A stretch of DNA of 64,000 bases, taken from contig NZ_JAUOQE010000018.1 of the NCBI RefSeq assembly GCF_030547545.1, positions 22,816 to 86,815 of the forward strand, given 5' to 3'. Position 1 is the first letter of the stretch. Every line of letters begins with the position of its first letter. The stretch comes from Amphritea sp. 1_MG-2023. Lineage in GTDB: Bacteria > Pseudomonadota > Gammaproteobacteria > Pseudomonadales > Balneatricaceae. The position numbers and the translations under genes were made by a program. This document shows positions 43,688 through 55,755 of the stretch, in pieces. Under the pieces are notes generated by a model that did no database searches, was not told where the DNA came from, and worked only from the letters and a program-made list of their open reading frames with translations.

Positions 43688-46258
43688 TTAAAGGGTACGC
43701 TGAACTTCAATCGTGTCGAAGACTTCGATCTGATCGCCGACCTTCACATCATTGTAGTTCTTAACACCGATACCGCATTCCATGCCCTGACGAACATCAG
43801 CCACGTTATCCTTAAAGCGACGTAGTGATTCAAGCTCACCCTCATAAATGACCACGTTTTCACGCAGTACCCGGATACGCTTGTTACGGAATACCGAACC
43901 TTCAGTCACCATACAGCCTGCAACCGCACCAATCTTCGGTGCACGGAACACATCACGTACTTCGGCGATACCCACAATCTGTTCCTTAAACTCAGGAGAC
44001 AGTAGACCGGTCATGGCCAACTTAACATCATCAATGATGTCATAGATAACGCTGTAATAACGTAGTTCGATATCTTCACGCTCAACGATGGCGCGTGCCT
44101 GAGCATCCGCACGAACGTTAAAGCCGATCATGATCGAGCTAGAGGCAACCGCCAAGTTAGCATCCGTTTCAGCAATACCACCGACACCGCCGGAGACAAC
44201 ATTCACCTTAACTTCGTCGGTACTGAGATCCATTAACGAGCTAGTCAGCGCTTCCAAGGAACCACGAACGTCCGCTTTAATAATGATATTCAGCGTTTTG
44301 ACATCACCGGCTTGCATGTTCTCAAACAGGTTCTCAAGTTTCGCCTGCTGCTGACGCTGCAGTTTAATTTCACGGTATTTACCCTGACGGAACAAGGCCA
44401 CTTCTCGGGCTTTCTTCTCATTGGAGACCACGGTGAACTCATCACCCGCACCCGGTGTACCATCGAGACCCAGAATCTCTACCGGAATAGATGGCCCAGC
44501 GGTTTTAACCGGCTTACCGTTCTCATCCAGCATCGCTCTGACACGACCATACTGCAGACCAGCCAATACGATATCGCCCTGGCGTAGGGTACCATTCTGA
44601 ACCAACAGTGTTGCCACAGGGCCACGACCCTTATCCAATCGGGATTCAACCACAACACCACGGCCAGACGCTTCAGGAATCGCTTTCAATTCCAACAGCT
44701 CGGCTTGCAGCAGTACCGCATCCAACAACGCATCGATACCTTCACCGGTTTTAGCCGAGACGTTAACAAACTGAACGTCACCGCCCCATTCTTCCGGCAA
44801 GACATCACGCTGCGCAAGTTCGTTTTTAACTCGCTCAGGATCAGCATCTTCTTTATCGATCTTGTTAACCGCAATGACCAACGGCACACCGGCCGACTTA
44901 GCGTGATTGACCGCTTCTTCGGTCTGCGGCATAACGCCATCATCGGCAGCAACAACCAGAATAACGATATCGGTCAACTGCGCACCACGGGCACGCATCG
45001 CGGTAAACGCTGCGTGTCCTGGAGTATCCAAGAAACTCACCATACCATGGCCGGTTTCTACGTGATAAGCACCGATATGCTGAGTAATACCACCCGACTC
45101 ACCGGCAGCAACCCGTGTTTCACGAATATAATCCAGCAGCGATGTTTTACCGTGGTCAACATGGCCCATAACGGTCACAACCGGTGCACGTTCAACCTGC
45201 TCACCGGCAATATCTTCAGCCGCGCCAGCACTTTCGATCAACTGATCTTCAACCGTATTCGCCTGCATGGCGACAGCGGTATGACCCATCTCTTCAACAA
45301 CCAGCGTGGCAGTGTCTTGATCAATAACAGAGTTGATGGTCGCCATCGCCCCCATTTTGAACATCACCTTAATCACGTCAGCCGCCTTAACAGACATTTT
45401 CTTCGCCAATTCAGCAACAGTAATCGACTCCGGAATGCCAACCTCATGGATAACCGGCGCCGTAGGACGCTCAAATGCTTGTACGTTAGAGCTGGTCATG
45501 CCACGTTGAGCTGGTTTGCCACGACGATTACCGTCACGCCCACTCGGCTTACGGGATAGACGCTTATCACCACCTTTACGACCGGCGGCTGGTTTATCCT
45601 GACTGCGGAAATTTTTCTCACGCGCGGGTTTGCGATCTTGCTTCGGTGCATTCGCATTCGCATTCGGCGCTGGCGTATTAGCCGCTGGCGCACCCGATCG
45701 AGGCGCGGCTGTTTTCTTCGCCGCAGGCTTGGCCATGGAAGGCTTAGAGACCGCAGCTTTAGGTTCAGACGATTTAGCCGCCTCACCATTGCTCGCACGA
45801 GCCGCTTTGGCCTTCGCTTCTGCGGCTGCTTTGGTGCGCGCTTCTTCGCGCTGCTTCTCTTGTGCAGCCTGAAGCTCGGCATCACGACGCGCTTGTGCAT
45901 CGAGCTCAGCTTGTAAATTATTTGCTTTAACGCCAGCAGCGGGCGTTTCTTCAACGTCAGCACGCTTAACGTAGGTGCGTTTTTTGCGCACTTCTACATT
46001 GATAGTTTTCTTACCTGCAGCACCAGACACTTTAATCTGACTAGTGGTTTTACGCTTCAGCGTAATCTTTTTAGGTTCACCATCGGATTTTTCTCCGTGG
46101 CTACGCTTAAGATGGTTTAGCAGTTTCTGACGCTCATCTTCAGTTACTGAAGCGACTTCATTCTTTCCTGCAATACCTGCTTCTTTCATCTGCGTAAGCA
46201 AACGATCAACGGGAACGCCAACTACTTCGGCTAGCTGTTTTACTGTGACTTCTGCCAT
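43688..46258 (-). CDS. infB: Translation initiation factor IF-2
   Basis: 856-residue GTPase that brings initiator tRNA to the 30S subunit. The N-terminal IF2_N motif ([20 protein letters not shown]) is followed by a long charged Ala/Lys/Arg-rich linker (about 50-270). A second IF2_N segment ([21 protein letters not shown]) precedes the G domain with [11 protein letters not shown] (about residue 363), [11 protein letters not shown] and NKIDKE, then the C-terminal fMet-tRNA-binding domains. The linker is low in complexity and the least conserved part. Downstream of nusA by 23 bases. Confidence 0.98.
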   Translation of the reverse strand: MAEVTVKQLAEVVGVPVDRLLTQMKEAGIAGKNEVASVTEDERQKLLNHLKRSHGEKSDGEPKKITLKRKTTSQIKVSGAAGKKTINVEVRKKRTYVKRADVEETPAAGVKANNLQAELDAQARRDAELQAAQEKQREEARTKAAAEAKAKAARASNGEAAKSSEPKAAVSKPSMAKPAAKKTAAPRSGAPAANTPAPNANANAPKQDRKPAREKNFRSQDKPAAGRKGGDKRLSRKPSGRDGNRRGKPAQRGMTSSNVQAFERPTAPVIHEVGIPESITVAELAKKMSVKAADVIKVMFKMGAMATINSVIDQDTATLVVEEMGHTAVAMQANTVEDQLIESAGAAEDIAGEQVERAPVVTVMGHVDHGKTSLLDYIRETRVAAGESGGITQHIGAYHVETGHGMVSFLDTPGHAAFTAMRARGAQLTDIVILVVAADDGVMPQTEEAVNHAKSAGVPLVIAVNKIDKEDADPERVKNELAQRDVLPEEWGGDVQFVNVSAKTGEGIDALLDAVLLQAELLELKAIPEASGRGVVVESRLDKGRGPVATLLVQNGTLRQGDIVLAGLQYGRVRAMLDENGKPVKTAGPSIPVEILGLDGTPGAGDEFTVVSNEKKAREVALFRQGKYREIKLQRQQQAKLENLFENMQAGDVKTLNIIIKADVRGSLEALTSSLMDLSTDEVKVNVVSGGVGGIAETDANLAVASSSIMIGFNVRADAQARAIVEREDIELRYYSVIYDIIDDVKLAMTGLLSPEFKEQIVGIAEVRDVFRAPKIGAVAGCMVTEGSVFRNKRIRVLRENVVIYEGELESLRRFKDNVADVRQGMECGIGVKNYNDVKVGDQIEVFDTIEVQRTL

Positions 46259-46281
46259 CTGGGTTTATCTCCTCCGTTGAC

Positions 46282-47769
46282 TTATTCTTCGTCCGCAAAC
46301 CATGGGGCGCGCGCAGTCATAATTAGCGCTGCAGCCTTGTCTTTATCCAGCTCATTAATATCAAGCAGGTCTTCAACCGCTTGTTCAGCTAGATCTTCCA
46401 TAGTCACGATACCTTTACTGGCCAAAACATAGGCCAGATGACGCTCCATACCGTCCATCTCCAGCAGATCCTGAGCAGGCTCAACATTAAGCGCCTCCTC
46501 ATTAGCCAGTTCTAGGTTGAGCAGAGCGTCTTTTGCGCGAGTGCGCAGTTCATCAACAATCTCTTCATCGAAGCCATCGATTTCGAGCATTTCATCCGCC
46601 GGTACATAAGCCACCTCTTCTAGTGAGGTAAAGCCTTCATCGACCAATATGCCCGCGATATCATCATCAACATCGAGGTGTTTGACGAACAACTCCAGAA
46701 TGGAGCCTGCTTCAGACTGCTGCTTTTCAGCCGCGTCTTCTTCCGTCATCACATTCAGCTTCCAGCCGGTCAATTCAGACGCTAGACGAACATTCTGTCC
46801 GCTACGGCCGATAGCCATCGGTAAGTTTTCTTCTGCGACCGCGACATCCATCGAGCGAGAGTCTTCATCCACCACGATCGATGCGACTTCTGCCGGTGAC
46901 ATGGCATTAATAACCAGTTGTGCAGGGTTATCATCCCAGAGGATGATATCAACACGTTCGCCACTCAATTCATTCGATACCGCCTGAACTCGTGCACCAC
47001 GCATACCCACGCACGCGCCAACCGGATCAATACGGCCATCGTTGGTTTTTACAGCGATCTTTGCACGTGAACCTGGATCTCGAGATGCCGCTCGAATCTC
47101 AATCACTTCCTCTGAGATTTCAGGCACTTCGATGCGGAACAACTCGATCAGCATCGCCGGACAGCTGCGGCTCATCGCCAATTGCGGACCACGTCCTTCG
47201 GTGCGAATCTCATTGAGTACGGCACGGACACGGTCGCCCATGCGGTAAGTTTCCCGCGGCAACAATTGATCACGAGGCAGAACCGCTTCAGCGTTATTAC
47301 CCAGATCGACAATAATGTTATCTCGTGTCACTTTCTTGACGGTGCCAGAGATCAATTCGCCAACACGGCTACTATATTGAGCGACCACTTTAGCGCGTTC
47401 GGCTTCCCGCACCTTTTGCACAATAACCTGTTTCGCGGTCTGCGCAGCGATACGACCAAACTTAACCGATTCAACTTCTTCTTCGTGGATATCGCCTGGC
47501 TGAAGACTAACATCAATCTCTTCAGCTTCTTGCATGGTCAGCTCAGTCCCCAACAGAGGAACGCCTTCATTGCTGACAATAGCCCAACGACGGAATGTTT
47601 GATAATCACCCGTAGCGCGATCAATGACGACGCGGACATCCGCCTCTTCGTCGTAACGCTTCTTTGTCGCGGTTGCCAACGCCAATTCAATCGCTTCAAA
47701 GATAACCTCTTTTGAGACATCTTTTTCGTTAGATACTGCTTCTGCAACCAGTAGAATTTCTTTATTCAT
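46282..47769 (-). CDS. nusA: Transcription termination/antitermination factor NusA
   Basis: 495 residues: N-terminal RNA-polymerase-binding domain, S1 domain (about 135-200; [19 protein letters not shown]), two KH domains with [21 protein letters not shown] and [15 protein letters not shown], and two C-terminal acidic helix-hairpin-helix repeats ([23 protein letters not shown]), as in E. coli. Lies between rimP and infB. Confidence 0.98.
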   Translation of the reverse strand: MNKEILLVAEAVSNEKDVSKEVIFEAIELALATATKKRYDEEADVRVVIDRATGDYQTFRRWAIVSNEGVPLLGTELTMQEAEEIDVSLQPGDIHEEEVESVKFGRIAAQTAKQVIVQKVREAERAKVVAQYSSRVGELISGTVKKVTRDNIIVDLGNNAEAVLPRDQLLPRETYRMGDRVRAVLNEIRTEGRGPQLAMSRSCPAMLIELFRIEVPEISEEVIEIRAASRDPGSRAKIAVKTNDGRIDPVGACVGMRGARVQAVSNELSGERVDIILWDDNPAQLVINAMSPAEVASIVVDEDSRSMDVAVAEENLPMAIGRSGQNVRLASELTGWKLNVMTEEDAAEKQQSEAGSILELFVKHLDVDDDIAGILVDEGFTSLEEVAYVPADEMLEIDGFDEEIVDELRTRAKDALLNLELANEEALNVEPAQDLLEMDGMERHLAYVLASKGIVTMEDLAEQAVEDLLDINELDKDKAAALIMTARAPWFADEE

Positions 47770-47805
47770 ACAACTGCCTCAACCTCAAAATTCAATTCTT
47801 AACTC

Positions 47806-48261
47806 TCAGAACTGAGGAACTATGTTTGCTTTTTCAATATGGTCAATCGGCAACAGGTACTCTTCCTGATCGACAACCAGCACAATATCTTCATCTTCAA
47901 TGCCACTCAGGACGCCTTTAAATCGACGGCGACCATCAAATGGCATACGCAGTTTTACCTGCAATACATGCCCGACAAACGCCTTGTACTGTTCCAGCTT
48001 AAACAGCGGACGATCCATCCCCGGCGAGGACACTTCTAATGTATATTCTCCGCTAATCGGATCTTCAACATCCAGAATACCGCTCACCTGACGGCTCACA
48101 TTAGCGCAATCATCGACACCGATACCTTCTTCGGCATCGATATAGATCCGCAGCATGCTGTGACGCCCCTGAGATATCATTTCGATACCCCATAACTGAT
48201 AACCGAGAGCCACCACCGATGGCTCAATCAGCTCCTGTAACACACTCAACTTTGCTGACAC
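47806..48261 (-). CDS. rimP: Ribosome maturation factor RimP
   Basis: 151 residues; helps 30S assembly. Family segments: [56 protein letters not shown]. First protein gene of the nusA operon; two terminator-like hairpins separate it from the initiator tRNA upstream. Confidence 0.97.
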   Translation of the reverse strand: MSAKLSVLQELIEPSVVALGYQLWGIEMISQGRHSMLRIYIDAEEGIGVDDCANVSRQVSGILDVEDPISGEYTLEVSSPGMDRPLFKLEQYKAFVGHVLQVKLRMPFDGRRRFKGVLSGIEDEDIVLVVDQEEYLLPIDHIEKANIVPQF

Positions 48262-48298
48262 GCAAAAACCTCTAAACCTACTTTTTGAGCAAACAAAA

Positions 48299-48367
48299 AA
48301 TGGGTCAAAGACCCATTCAACATACGACCTCTGAGCCGCAAGTACGAAAAAGCCCCTAAAAAGGGGC
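48299..48367 (-). terminator. Two tandem terminators between tRNA-fMet and rimP
   Basis: First on the minus strand: GGGGC/GCCCC stem (48352-48367, A/T loop) followed by TTTTTCG. Second: AATGGGTC/GACCCATT (48299-48317, loop AAA) followed by TTTTTTG. Both lie downstream of the tRNA and upstream of rimP, so they may terminate the tRNA transcript or set the level of read-through into the operon. The bases from 48368 to 48542 hold only weak hairpins. Confidence 0.8.
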
Positions 48368-48542
48368 CAATCAACGTACTACTTGATCGACAATTTCAGA
48401 TCATTCACTGTTCAACAGCATTCTGAAATTGGTAGCGATAACCCTTTGAAAGGTTACTATCTGCTAGGCATGACCTAAGCAGTTGATTTCACCTTCAAGA
48501 GTTACTAACGAAACTCTTTGTTTCTGATTGACCATTAAGAAA

Positions 48543-48619
<77 letters not shown>

Positions 48620-48725
48620 TCAGAAATCGGCGAGGATTATACTCCCGCAAGCCAGCCAATTCAAGGGAACGTTACACTTGATTATTAAATAAGCACTGAA
48701 ACTCTCGCATTCAGGCACACAAAAC

Positions 48726-49352
48726 ACTGTCCCGCCGAGACATCAACAAAAAACACTCATAGTGCGCTCTTTAAACAGGGTGCCGACAATGAGTCTGACC
48801 CATTGGGCGTGAAGCCTGCCGACGACGGTCCGCAGGACTTCATCGCAGATGAACTCACGCGGGACGCAGTTCCGCCGAGGCATAAACGAAAAAAAACGCT
48901 CATAGTGCGCTCTTTAAACAGGGTGCCGACAATGAGTCTGAATCATTGGGCGTGAAGCCTGCCGACGACGGTCCGCAGGACTTCATCGCAGATGAACCCA
49001 CGCGGGACGCAGTCCCGCCGAGGCATAAACGAAAAAAACGCTCATAGAGCGTTTCTTTAAACAGGGTGCCGACAATGAGTCTGACCCATTGGGCGTGAAG
49101 CCTGCCGACGACGGTCCGCAGGACTTCATCGCAGATGAACCCACGCGGGACGCAGTCCCGCCGAGGCATAAACGAAAAAAAACGCTCATAGAGCGTTTCT
49201 TTAAACAGGGTGCTGACAATGAGCCTGACTCATTGGGCGTCGAAGCCTGCCGACGACGGTCCGCAGGACTTCATCGCAGATGAACCCACGCGGGACGCAG
49301 TCCTGCCGAGGCATAAACGAAAAAAAACGCTCATAGAGCGTTTCTTTAAATA
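48726..49352. repeat. Tandem array of about 143-bp hairpin-rich repeats between two tRNA genes
   Basis: The motif CTCATAG occurs at 48756, 48899, 49041, 49185 and 49330, giving four full units of 142-145 bases plus partial flanks. Units are nearly identical. Each contains short perfect stems: CCTGC/GCAGG, TTCATC-GCA-GATGAA, GCGGGAC-GCA-GTCCCGC and, in later copies, AAACGCTC-ATA-GAGCGTTT. Each also carries GGGTGCCGA, which resembles the 3' end of the adjacent tRNA-Leu (TGGTGCCGA on this strand). ORFs that run through the array (up to 89 codons) only reflect the repeat and are not supported as genes. Confidence 0.9.
49325..49343 (-). terminator. Terminator of tRNA-Leu
   Basis: 8-bp stem AAACGCTC/GAGCGTTT with loop ATA, followed on the minus strand by TTTTTTCG. 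It is ten bases past the tRNA 3' end and is the last copy of the hairpin repeated in the array. Confidence 0.85.
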
Positions 49353-49439
49353 TGGTGCCGAAGGCGGGACTTGAACCCGCACGACCATTAGGTCACCACC
49401 CCCTCAAGATGGCGTGTCTACCAATTCCACCACTTCGGC
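49353..49439 (-). tRNA. tRNA-Leu (GAG)
   Basis: 87-base class II tRNA with a long variable arm, anticodon GAG in CTTGAGG, encoded CCA and acceptor stem GCCGAAG/CTTCGGC. Lies between secG and the repeat array, as leuU does near secG in E. coli. Confidence 0.96.
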
Positions 49440-49451
49440 ATAAAACGAGGT

Positions 49452-49817
49452 TTACTCTCCAGGCGGTACGTCCGCATCACCTGTCGGTAAATTTTGCTCT
49501 TCTAGAACAGGTACTTGATCAACCTGATCTGCGGCTTGCTGAATAAGTTCTGCAGCTGGGATGCCTGCATCACCCACTGAAACCGCCTTATCTTTTGCAT
49601 AAATAGCCAATATAAAACTGGTTACAAACAAAGCCGCTGCAATAATGGCGGTCATACGACTCAAAAATGAGCCAGAACCCTGACTGCCAAACACGGTCTG
49701 AGAGGCACCGGCACCAAAAGATGCACCCGCCTCAGCGCCTTTACCTTGCTGCAATAACACCAAAGCAATAATGGCGACAGCCAGCAAAACATGTACAGCA
49801 AGAACCAGAGTTTCCAT
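49452..49817 (-). CDS. secG: Preprotein translocase subunit SecG
   Basis: 121 residues with two membrane helices (about 3-23 and 53-73) and the conserved [27 protein letters not shown] loop between them, then an acidic C-terminal tail. Assists SecYEG in protein export. It starts 12 bases after tpiA, as in E. coli-like relatives. Confidence 0.96.
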   Translation of the reverse strand: METLVLAVHVLLAVAIIALVLLQQGKGAEAGASFGAGASQTVFGSQGSGSFLSRMTAIIAAALFVTSFILAIYAKDKAVSVGDAGIPAAELIQQAADQVDQVPVLEEQNLPTGDADVPPGE

Positions 49818-49829
49818 CTATTTTTCCAC

Positions 49830-50594
49830 TTACTTACGACTTTCTGTCGCCGCAGCGCAGATTGTCAGAAATTCGTCAGCTTTCAGCGATGCGCCACCAA
49901 TCAAGCCACCATCAATATCTCGCTGAGCTAAAAGCTCCGCTGCATTGCCGGCATTCATACTGCCGCCATACAATATTGATAACTGATCAGCAATGTCAGC
50001 ATCACATTCAGCAAGTTGCGCACGGATAGCAGCATGTACTTCCTGCGCCTGCTCCGGGGTTGCCGTCAAACCTGTACCAATAGCCCAAACAGGTTCGTAT
50101 GCAATCACGACAGAGGCAAAACCTTCTATTCCTACACGTTGCAAGACTGCATCTATCTGCGCAGCCACTAGCGACAATGTCTCACCCGACTCTCGTTGCG
50201 TCAATGTTTCACCAACGCACAATATCGGTATCAAACCGGCAGACAGTGTTGCAGCAACTTTCTCAGCTACATCCTCATCCGACTCAGCGAACAGACTACG
50301 TCGCTCAGAGTGACCTAGGATAACGTATTCACAACCTAGATCTTGCAACATCGCTAATGACCATTCACCGGTAAACGCGCCGGATGGTTGCGATGAAACA
50401 TTTTGCGCACCTAATGCAATCGGTGCATCACTCAATGCTTGCTTAACCTGTGATAGGTAAACAGCAGGCGGACAGACTAATGTCACTAGCCCCTCAACTG
50501 CAGGCACGCCTGAGGTGAGACTTTCCAGCAAAGTCTTAATTGACTCACTGGTTCCGTTCATTTTCCAATTTCCGGCGACTATCGTCTTACGCAT
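49830..50594 (-). CDS. tpiA: Triosephosphate isomerase
   Basis: 254 residues; interconverts dihydroxyacetone phosphate and glyceraldehyde-3-phosphate. Motifs: AGNWKMNG at the N-terminus, catalytic His95 in VILGHSERR, Glu167 in IAYEPVWAIGTG, and LYGGSMNAGN for phosphate binding. The ATG at 50594 has GGGGA five bases upstream; the longer frame to 50612 is not conserved. Co-transcribed with secG. Confidence 0.98.
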   Translation of the reverse strand: MRKTIVAGNWKMNGTSESIKTLLESLTSGVPAVEGLVTLVCPPAVYLSQVKQALSDAPIALGAQNVSSQPSGAFTGEWSLAMLQDLGCEYVILGHSERRSLFAESDEDVAEKVAATLSAGLIPILCVGETLTQRESGETLSLVAAQIDAVLQRVGIEGFASVVIAYEPVWAIGTGLTATPEQAQEVHAAIRAQLAECDADIADQLSILYGGSMNAGNAAELLAQRDIDGGLIGGASLKADEFLTICAAATESRK

Positions 50595-50680
50595 GAGTTC
50601 CCCTCTGTGCAAAGCGGCGCATATAATAACGAGTTATATTATAAGTTACAAGTGATTAGAGCACTCTAATTGATAAAATA

Positions 50681-52018
50681 TTAAAGTGCTTGCCGAACCA
50701 CATCGGCTAACTCCTGACACAAGCCTTCAACCCACGCCGCATCATCGCCTTCAACCATCACTCTCACTAATGGCTCAGTTCCCGATGGCCGCAACAATAC
50801 TCGTCCACGATCCCCCAGCGTCGACTCAAGCGCCATCACTGCCGATTGCACCGCCGATAGAGACAGCACATCTATCGTTTTATCATGCAACCTGACGTTA
50901 ATCATCGTTTGCGGCATTTTACCCATCGCCGACTTAAGCTCATTTAGCGAACACCTCGTATCGACGATCGCTTTGAGTACCTGTAAAGCAGCAACAATAC
51001 CGTCGCCGGTCGATGCCAACTGTCGACAAATCAAATGCCCCGAAGACTCGCCTCCAAGCAACCAATCCTTCTCGATCAGTTGTTCGAGCACATAGCGATC
51101 GCCCACCTGCGCTCGCACAAAGGGAATACCTGCCTGCTTCAAGCCTTGCTCTAAGCCAAAGTTACTCATCAACGTGCCGACAACACCGCCATTGAGTCGT
51201 CCCTTGTCATGTAACGCCATCGCTATAATAAACAGTAATTCATCGCCATCGACTTGCTGCCCCAGATGATCGACCATGATCAATCGATCGCCATCACCAT
51301 CCAACGCGATTCCTAAATCAGCCTGACGTTCAACCACCGTCTGTTGCAATAACGCCGTTGAAGTAGCACCACAATCTTCATTGATATTAATGCCATCAGG
51401 AGATGATCCAATCTCAAATACTGACGCACCTAACTCACGAAAAACCTTCGGCGCAATATGATAGGTAGCGCCGTTGGCGCAATCAACCACGATATTCAAA
51501 CCCTTCAGGCTCAAATCGCCCGACACTGTGCCTTTGCAAAACTCAATATAGCGTCCGGCCGCATCATCGATACGACGCGCCTTGCCGAGTTCCGCCGCAT
51601 CAACGGTCGTCATCGCCATATCCATCTGCGCTTCTATCGCGTGCTCGACCGCATCAGGGAGCTTAGTGCCCTGCTCGGAGAAAAACTTGATACCATTATC
51701 GTAAAAAGGATTATGCGAGGCACTGATAACTATACCTGCATTACAGCGAAACGTCTGTGTTAAGTATGCAATCGCAGGGGTTGGCATTGGCCCCAGCAAT
51801 AGAACATCAACGCCTGCGGCGGATAAGCCTGCTTCCAAGGCCGACTCAAACATATAGCCCGAGATACGCGTATCCTTACCGATAACAATCTTACTCCGCC
51901 CTTCCCGAGCAAACACCTTACCCGCCGCCCAGCCAAGCTTGAGCATAAAATCTGGCGTAATCGGCGCAGTACCCACTTTACCGCGGATACCATCCGTACC
52001 AAAATAACGTTTAGTCAT
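50681..52018 (-). CDS. glmM: Phosphoglucosamine mutase
   Basis: 445 residues; converts glucosamine-6- to glucosamine-1-phosphate for peptidoglycan and [19 protein letters not shown] at the start, phosphoserine Ser101 in [13 protein letters not shown], metal-binding DGDGDRL, the GGESSGH sugar loop, and [14 protein letters not shown] at the C-terminus. The ATG at 52018 has AAGGAGG upstream and overlaps folP by 8 bases. Confidence 0.98.
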   Translation of the reverse strand: MTKRYFGTDGIRGKVGTAPITPDFMLKLGWAAGKVFAREGRSKIVIGKDTRISGYMFESALEAGLSAAGVDVLLLGPMPTPAIAYLTQTFRCNAGIVISASHNPFYDNGIKFFSEQGTKLPDAVEHAIEAQMDMAMTTVDAAELGKARRIDDAAGRYIEFCKGTVSGDLSLKGLNIVVDCANGATYHIAPKVFRELGASVFEIGSSPDGININEDCGATSTALLQQTVVERQADLGIALDGDGDRLIMVDHLGQQVDGDELLFIIAMALHDKGRLNGGVVGTLMSNFGLEQGLKQAGIPFVRAQVGDRYVLEQLIEKDWLLGGESSGHLICRQLASTGDGIVAALQVLKAIVDTRCSLNELKSAMGKMPQTMINVRLHDKTIDVLSLSAVQSAVMALESTLGDRGRVLLRPSGTEPLVRVMVEGDDAAWVEGLCQELADVVRQAL

Positions 52019-52883
52019 TATCAAGCCTCCTTTCATGGAGAATAGCTTCGGTCATGCGCACCACATCTACCGTCTCTTTAACATCATGCACTCTGAAAAT
52101 ATGCCCACCTTGCTGTACACCGATAGCCACGGTTGCCAATCCCCCCGCTAAACGCTGATCAACCGACCGTTTGAGCACATGATCAATCATACTTTTACGC
52201 GACGTGCCGACTAACAAAGGCAAATTGAATCGCTGCAGTTGACGTAAATTATTTAACAACCGCAGATTATGTTCAACGGTTTTACCGAAGCCAAAGCCAG
52301 GATCAAGAATAATCTGATCGTTATTAATCCCGACAGCATGGCACTGCTTGATTCGCTGTTGCAAAAAGTGACCAACATCGTCGATCACATCAGCGTATGC
52401 GGGGGCATCTTGCATGGAGAGAGGGTTACCCTGCATATGCATAATACACACCGGCAGGCGCGTGGCGGCGGCCGCCTCTAGCGCGCCTTCTCGCCCTAAG
52501 GCACGCACATCATTGATCAATCCAGCCCCTAACTTGGCCGCCTCAGTCATCACCTCTGGCGCACTGGTATCAACAGAAATAATGACATCCAACTCTGCCT
52601 GAATGCGTTCAACCACCGGCAGAACCCGATCTAACTCCTCAGCTAAAGAAACCGCCGCAGCACCGGGCCGGGTTGATTCCCCACCGATATCAATAATGGT
52701 CGCGCCGTCCGCCACCATCTGTCGGGCACGCTCAACCGCTTGATCAACACAGAGCTTACGCGCTTCATACAAGGTACCGCCATCGGAGAAGGAGTCCGGC
52801 GTTACATTGACGATCCCCATCACCTGTGGGCGACTCAAATTAAGTGTACGAGAACCAAAACGATAGGCAGAAAAATCAGCCAC
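52011..52883 (-). CDS. folP: Dihydropteroate synthase
   Basis: 290 residues; condenses pterin pyrophosphate with p-aminobenzoate; the sulfonamide target. Motifs: [43 protein letters not shown] and [10 protein letters not shown]. It overlaps glmM by 8 bases and follows ftsH after a terminator, the order known from E. coli. No resistance-type insertion is visible in the pABA loops. Confidence 0.97.
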   Translation of the reverse strand: MADFSAYRFGSRTLNLSRPQVMGIVNVTPDSFSDGGTLYEARKLCVDQAVERARQMVADGATIIDIGGESTRPGAAAVSLAEELDRVLPVVERIQAELDVIISVDTSAPEVMTEAAKLGAGLINDVRALGREGALEAAAATRLPVCIMHMQGNPLSMQDAPAYADVIDDVGHFLQQRIKQCHAVGINNDQIILDPGFGFGKTVEHNLRLLNNLRQLQRFNLPLLVGTSRKSMIDHVLKRSVDQRLAGGLATVAIGVQQGGHIFRVHDVKETVDVVRMTEAILHERRLDND

Positions 52884-52913
52884 GGTGGCGTCCTTTCGGT
52901 AGTAGTTATTAAA

Positions 52914-52936
52914 AAGGCCGGTCAGGGACCGGCCTT
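52914..52936 (-). terminator. Terminator after ftsH
   Basis: 10-bp stem AAGGCCGGTC/GACCGGCCTT with loop AGG, followed on the minus strand by TTTAATAAC. It separates ftsH from folP-glmM; read-through is possible because folP has no obvious promoter of its own. Confidence 0.88.
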
Positions 52937-52955
52937 ATGGCGTTTCACTCATCGA

Positions 52956-54932
52956 TTAATGAGGTTTCTGATCTGGGGCATCAAGATCAGCATCTGGCGA
53001 TGCACCATTGTTGCCATCGAGATCATCATCGTCATCAAGATCAAACGCTTCTTTTTCTGTGTTAGCCGCCGCTTCATCCGCTGCGGCTTTAGAATCAGAC
53101 TCCTGCCAACCTTCAGGCGCGGTAACCGGCTGACGATCCATCAACTCATCCAACTGCTTACTATCGATGGTTTCATACTTCATCAACGCCTGCGTCATCG
53201 ACTCAAGAATATCTCGGTTATCTTCCAACATTTGATAGGCTTTGGCATAACACTCATCGATAATCTTACGAGTTTCAGCATCAATTTTGCGCTGCACCTC
53301 TTCAGACATCACCTTACCCGGCTGCCCATAACCTCGGTTGAATGGATCCTGTTCTTCATCATCATATAAGATAGGCCCTAACTCATCGGTCAAGCCCCAA
53401 CGAGATACCATGTTACGCGCCAAGCTAGTCGCACGTTGAATATCATTCGATGCACCGGTGGTTACACCGTCTTTACCCAAGGTCATCTCTTCAGCAATAC
53501 GACCACCATACAGACTGCAAATATTAGAGATCAGTAGCTTGCGACTATGGCTATAACGATCTTCTTCAGGCAAGAACATGGTGACACCCAACGCTCGACC
53601 ACGCGGAATGATCGATACTTTATAAACAGGGTCATGTTCAGGCATCAAACGACCGACAATCGCATGTCCGGATTCGTGATAAGCCGTATTCAATCGCTCT
53701 TCATAAGACATCACCATTGATTTACGCTCGGCGCCCATCATGATTTTGTCTTTGGCGCGTTCGAACTGCTCCATACTCACGGTACGCTTACTCGAGCGCG
53801 CTGCGAATAGCGCCGCCTCATTTACCAAGTTAGCGAGATCGGCACCGGAAAATCCAGGGGTACCACGAGCAATCAAATCGGCTTTCACATCATCGCCCAG
53901 CGGCACTTTCCGCATATGCACTTTCAAAATCTGCTCACGACCACGAATATCGGGCAGACCAACATGCACCTGACGGTCAAAACGACCCGGACGTAACAAC
54001 GCAGGGTCAAGCACATCGGGACGGTTAGTCGCCGCAATAACGATAACGCCTTCCGTTCCTTCAAAACCATCCATCTCAACCAGCAGCTGATTCAGTGTCT
54101 GTTCCCGTTCATCATTACCACCACCCATACCCACACCACGGTGACGGCCAACGGCATCGATCTCATCGATAAAGATAATGCAGGGCGCGTTTTTCTTCGC
54201 CTGTTCGAACATATCCCGCACGCGGGATGCACCCACACCGACAAACATCTCCACAAAGTCAGAACCTGAAATAGTAAAGAACGGCACTTTAGCTTCACCG
54301 GCAATCGCTTTCGCCAACAGTGTTTTACCGGTACCGGGATTACCTGACATCAGTACACCACGGGGGATATGCCCGCCTAAGCGCTGAAATTTTCCAGGGT
54401 CACGCAAATAGTCAACCAACTCTTTGACTTCTTCCTTCGCCTCTTCGACGCCGGCCACATCCTCAAACGTGGTTTTAATCTGATCCTGCCCCATCATTCT
54501 GGCTTTAGACTTACCAAATGACATTGGCCCGCCTTTACCACCGCCGCCGCCTTGCATCTGCCGCATGAAGAACATGAAAATAGCGAGGATAATCAGTATT
54601 GGGAAACTCGCGACCAGTAACTGAGTCCACACACTCTGCTTCTCTGGCTGCTTACCTTCAATAACCACTTTATGGTTATATAGGTCGTCAACCAGCTTAG
54701 GGTCCTGCAAGGCAGGCCGCACGGTCGAGAAGCGCTCGCCATTGATTCGCTCACCCTCAATGGTATAACCATCAATCACCACACGCCGAACCTGATCGCT
54801 TTTCACTGCACTGATAAATTCAGAATAATTCAGATTCTGCGATGTGCCTTCGCTATTGAAGTTATTGAAAACGGTTAACAGCACTGCCGCGATAACCAGC
54901 CACAGTACTAAATTCTTTGCCATATCGTTCAA
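52956..54932 (-). CDS. ftsH: ATP-dependent zinc metalloprotease FtsH
   Basis: 658-residue membrane AAA+ protease that degrades LpxC, sigma-32, SsrA-tagged and damaged membrane proteins. Two N-terminal membrane helices (about 7-25 and 103-123), AAA+ core with Walker [14 protein letters not shown] and [15 protein letters not shown], and zinc site HESGH at 419-423. The start is TTG at 54932 ([11 protein letters not shown]), because GAGGG lies seven bases upstream; the ATG three codons on is the alternative, as in E. coli. The C-terminus is an acidic tail of unusual length. Confidence 0.97.
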   Translation of the reverse strand: MNDMAKNLVLWLVIAAVLLTVFNNFNSEGTSQNLNYSEFISAVKSDQVRRVVIDGYTIEGERINGERFSTVRPALQDPKLVDDLYNHKVVIEGKQPEKQSVWTQLLVASFPILIILAIFMFFMRQMQGGGGGKGGPMSFGKSKARMMGQDQIKTTFEDVAGVEEAKEEVKELVDYLRDPGKFQRLGGHIPRGVLMSGNPGTGKTLLAKAIAGEAKVPFFTISGSDFVEMFVGVGASRVRDMFEQAKKNAPCIIFIDEIDAVGRHRGVGMGGGNDEREQTLNQLLVEMDGFEGTEGVIVIAATNRPDVLDPALLRPGRFDRQVHVGLPDIRGREQILKVHMRKVPLGDDVKADLIARGTPGFSGADLANLVNEAALFAARSSKRTVSMEQFERAKDKIMMGAERKSMVMSYEERLNTAYHESGHAIVGRLMPEHDPVYKVSIIPRGRALGVTMFLPEEDRYSHSRKLLISNICSLYGGRIAEEMTLGKDGVTTGASNDIQRATSLARNMVSRWGLTDELGPILYDDEEQDPFNRGYGQPGKVMSEEVQRKIDAETRKIIDECYAKAYQMLEDNRDILESMTQALMKYETIDSKQLDELMDRQPVTAPEGWQESDSKAAADEAAANTEKEAFDLDDDDDLDGNNGASPDADLDAPDQKPH

Positions 54933-55012
54933 AGGAAAACCCTCTGTTTTCTCAAAATTAGTGTCCGTCCGAAGACAAACAAAACTACAGTAGTTATACC
55001 GTGTTGACTATA

Positions 55013-55645
55013 TCAAGGACGATAATTTCGTCCAATCAAATAAACTTCTCGCGAACGGGCCCTCGAGGAGTCCGGTTTACGGGTATATACCTTAGTAAAG
55101 CTGCTGCGCATATCGTTCATATATTCGTCAAATCCTTCACCCTGAAAAACCTTGGCGACAAAATCACCCCCGGGCTTCAACACCTGACGAGCCATATCCA
55201 ACGCCAACTCAACTAGGTACATCGCCGCCGGCTGATCAACAGCACTCATACCACTCATATTGGGGGCCATATCTGAAATTACAAGGTCTGCTAGCTCATC
55301 ACCTAACGTTTCAAGGATTTCATTGAGCACGGACTCCTCGGTAAAGTCCCCCTGAACGAACTGTACACCGGGTAGCGGATCCATATCGAGAATATCCGAT
55401 GATACGACTCGACCGGTATCGCCAACCAGCTCTGCCGCTACCTGAGACCAACCTCCCGGTGCCGCCCCCAGATCCATCAATGTCATACCCGGACGAATCA
55501 GTTTATCTTTTTCATTCAATTCCAGTAGTTTAAAACTCGCTCTCGAGCGATAGCCTAGCTCTCTAGACTTTTTCACATACTGATCGTCGAAGTGTTCTTG
55601 CAGCCAACGACCGCTGCTTTTTGATCTTGCCACCCACAACCCCAT
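55013..55645 (-). CDS. rlmE: 23S rRNA 2'-O-ribose U2552 methyltransferase
   Basis: 210 residues of the FtsJ/RrmJ family: [22 protein letters not shown] site [14 protein letters not shown] and catalytic DMAPNMSG. An in-frame GTG at 55633 would give the usual [11 protein letters not shown] start and is a reasonable alternative to the ATG at 55645. It precedes ftsH on the same strand, 80 bases away, and diverges from yhbY. Confidence 0.95.
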   Translation of the reverse strand: MGLWVARSKSSGRWLQEHFDDQYVKKSRELGYRSRASFKLLELNEKDKLIRPGMTLMDLGAAPGGWSQVAAELVGDTGRVVSSDILDMDPLPGVQFVQGDFTEESVLNEILETLGDELADLVISDMAPNMSGMSAVDQPAAMYLVELALDMARQVLKPGGDFVAKVFQGEGFDEYMNDMRSSFTKVYTRKPDSSRARSREVYLIGRNYRP

Positions 55646-55755
55646 TCGGAATTTGAGTCAATGTCTACTTTCTGCACACTAACTCAGGTAAAATCGGTTT
55701 ATTATGATTCTGAGCGGGTCTTCCGCTCCAAAATTCAAAGGTCAAGTATTTTAGT

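Noticed and set aside
44705..45559. 284-codon plus-strand frame opposite infB
   Set aside because: It is the antisense shadow of a conserved gene; the translated sequence has no domain and infB is intact.
48900..49219. ORFs of up to 89 codons running through the tRNA-flanking repeats
   Set aside because: They follow the repeat period, contain the same peptide repeated, have no ribosome site and would vanish in a single unit; they are read-through of the repeat.
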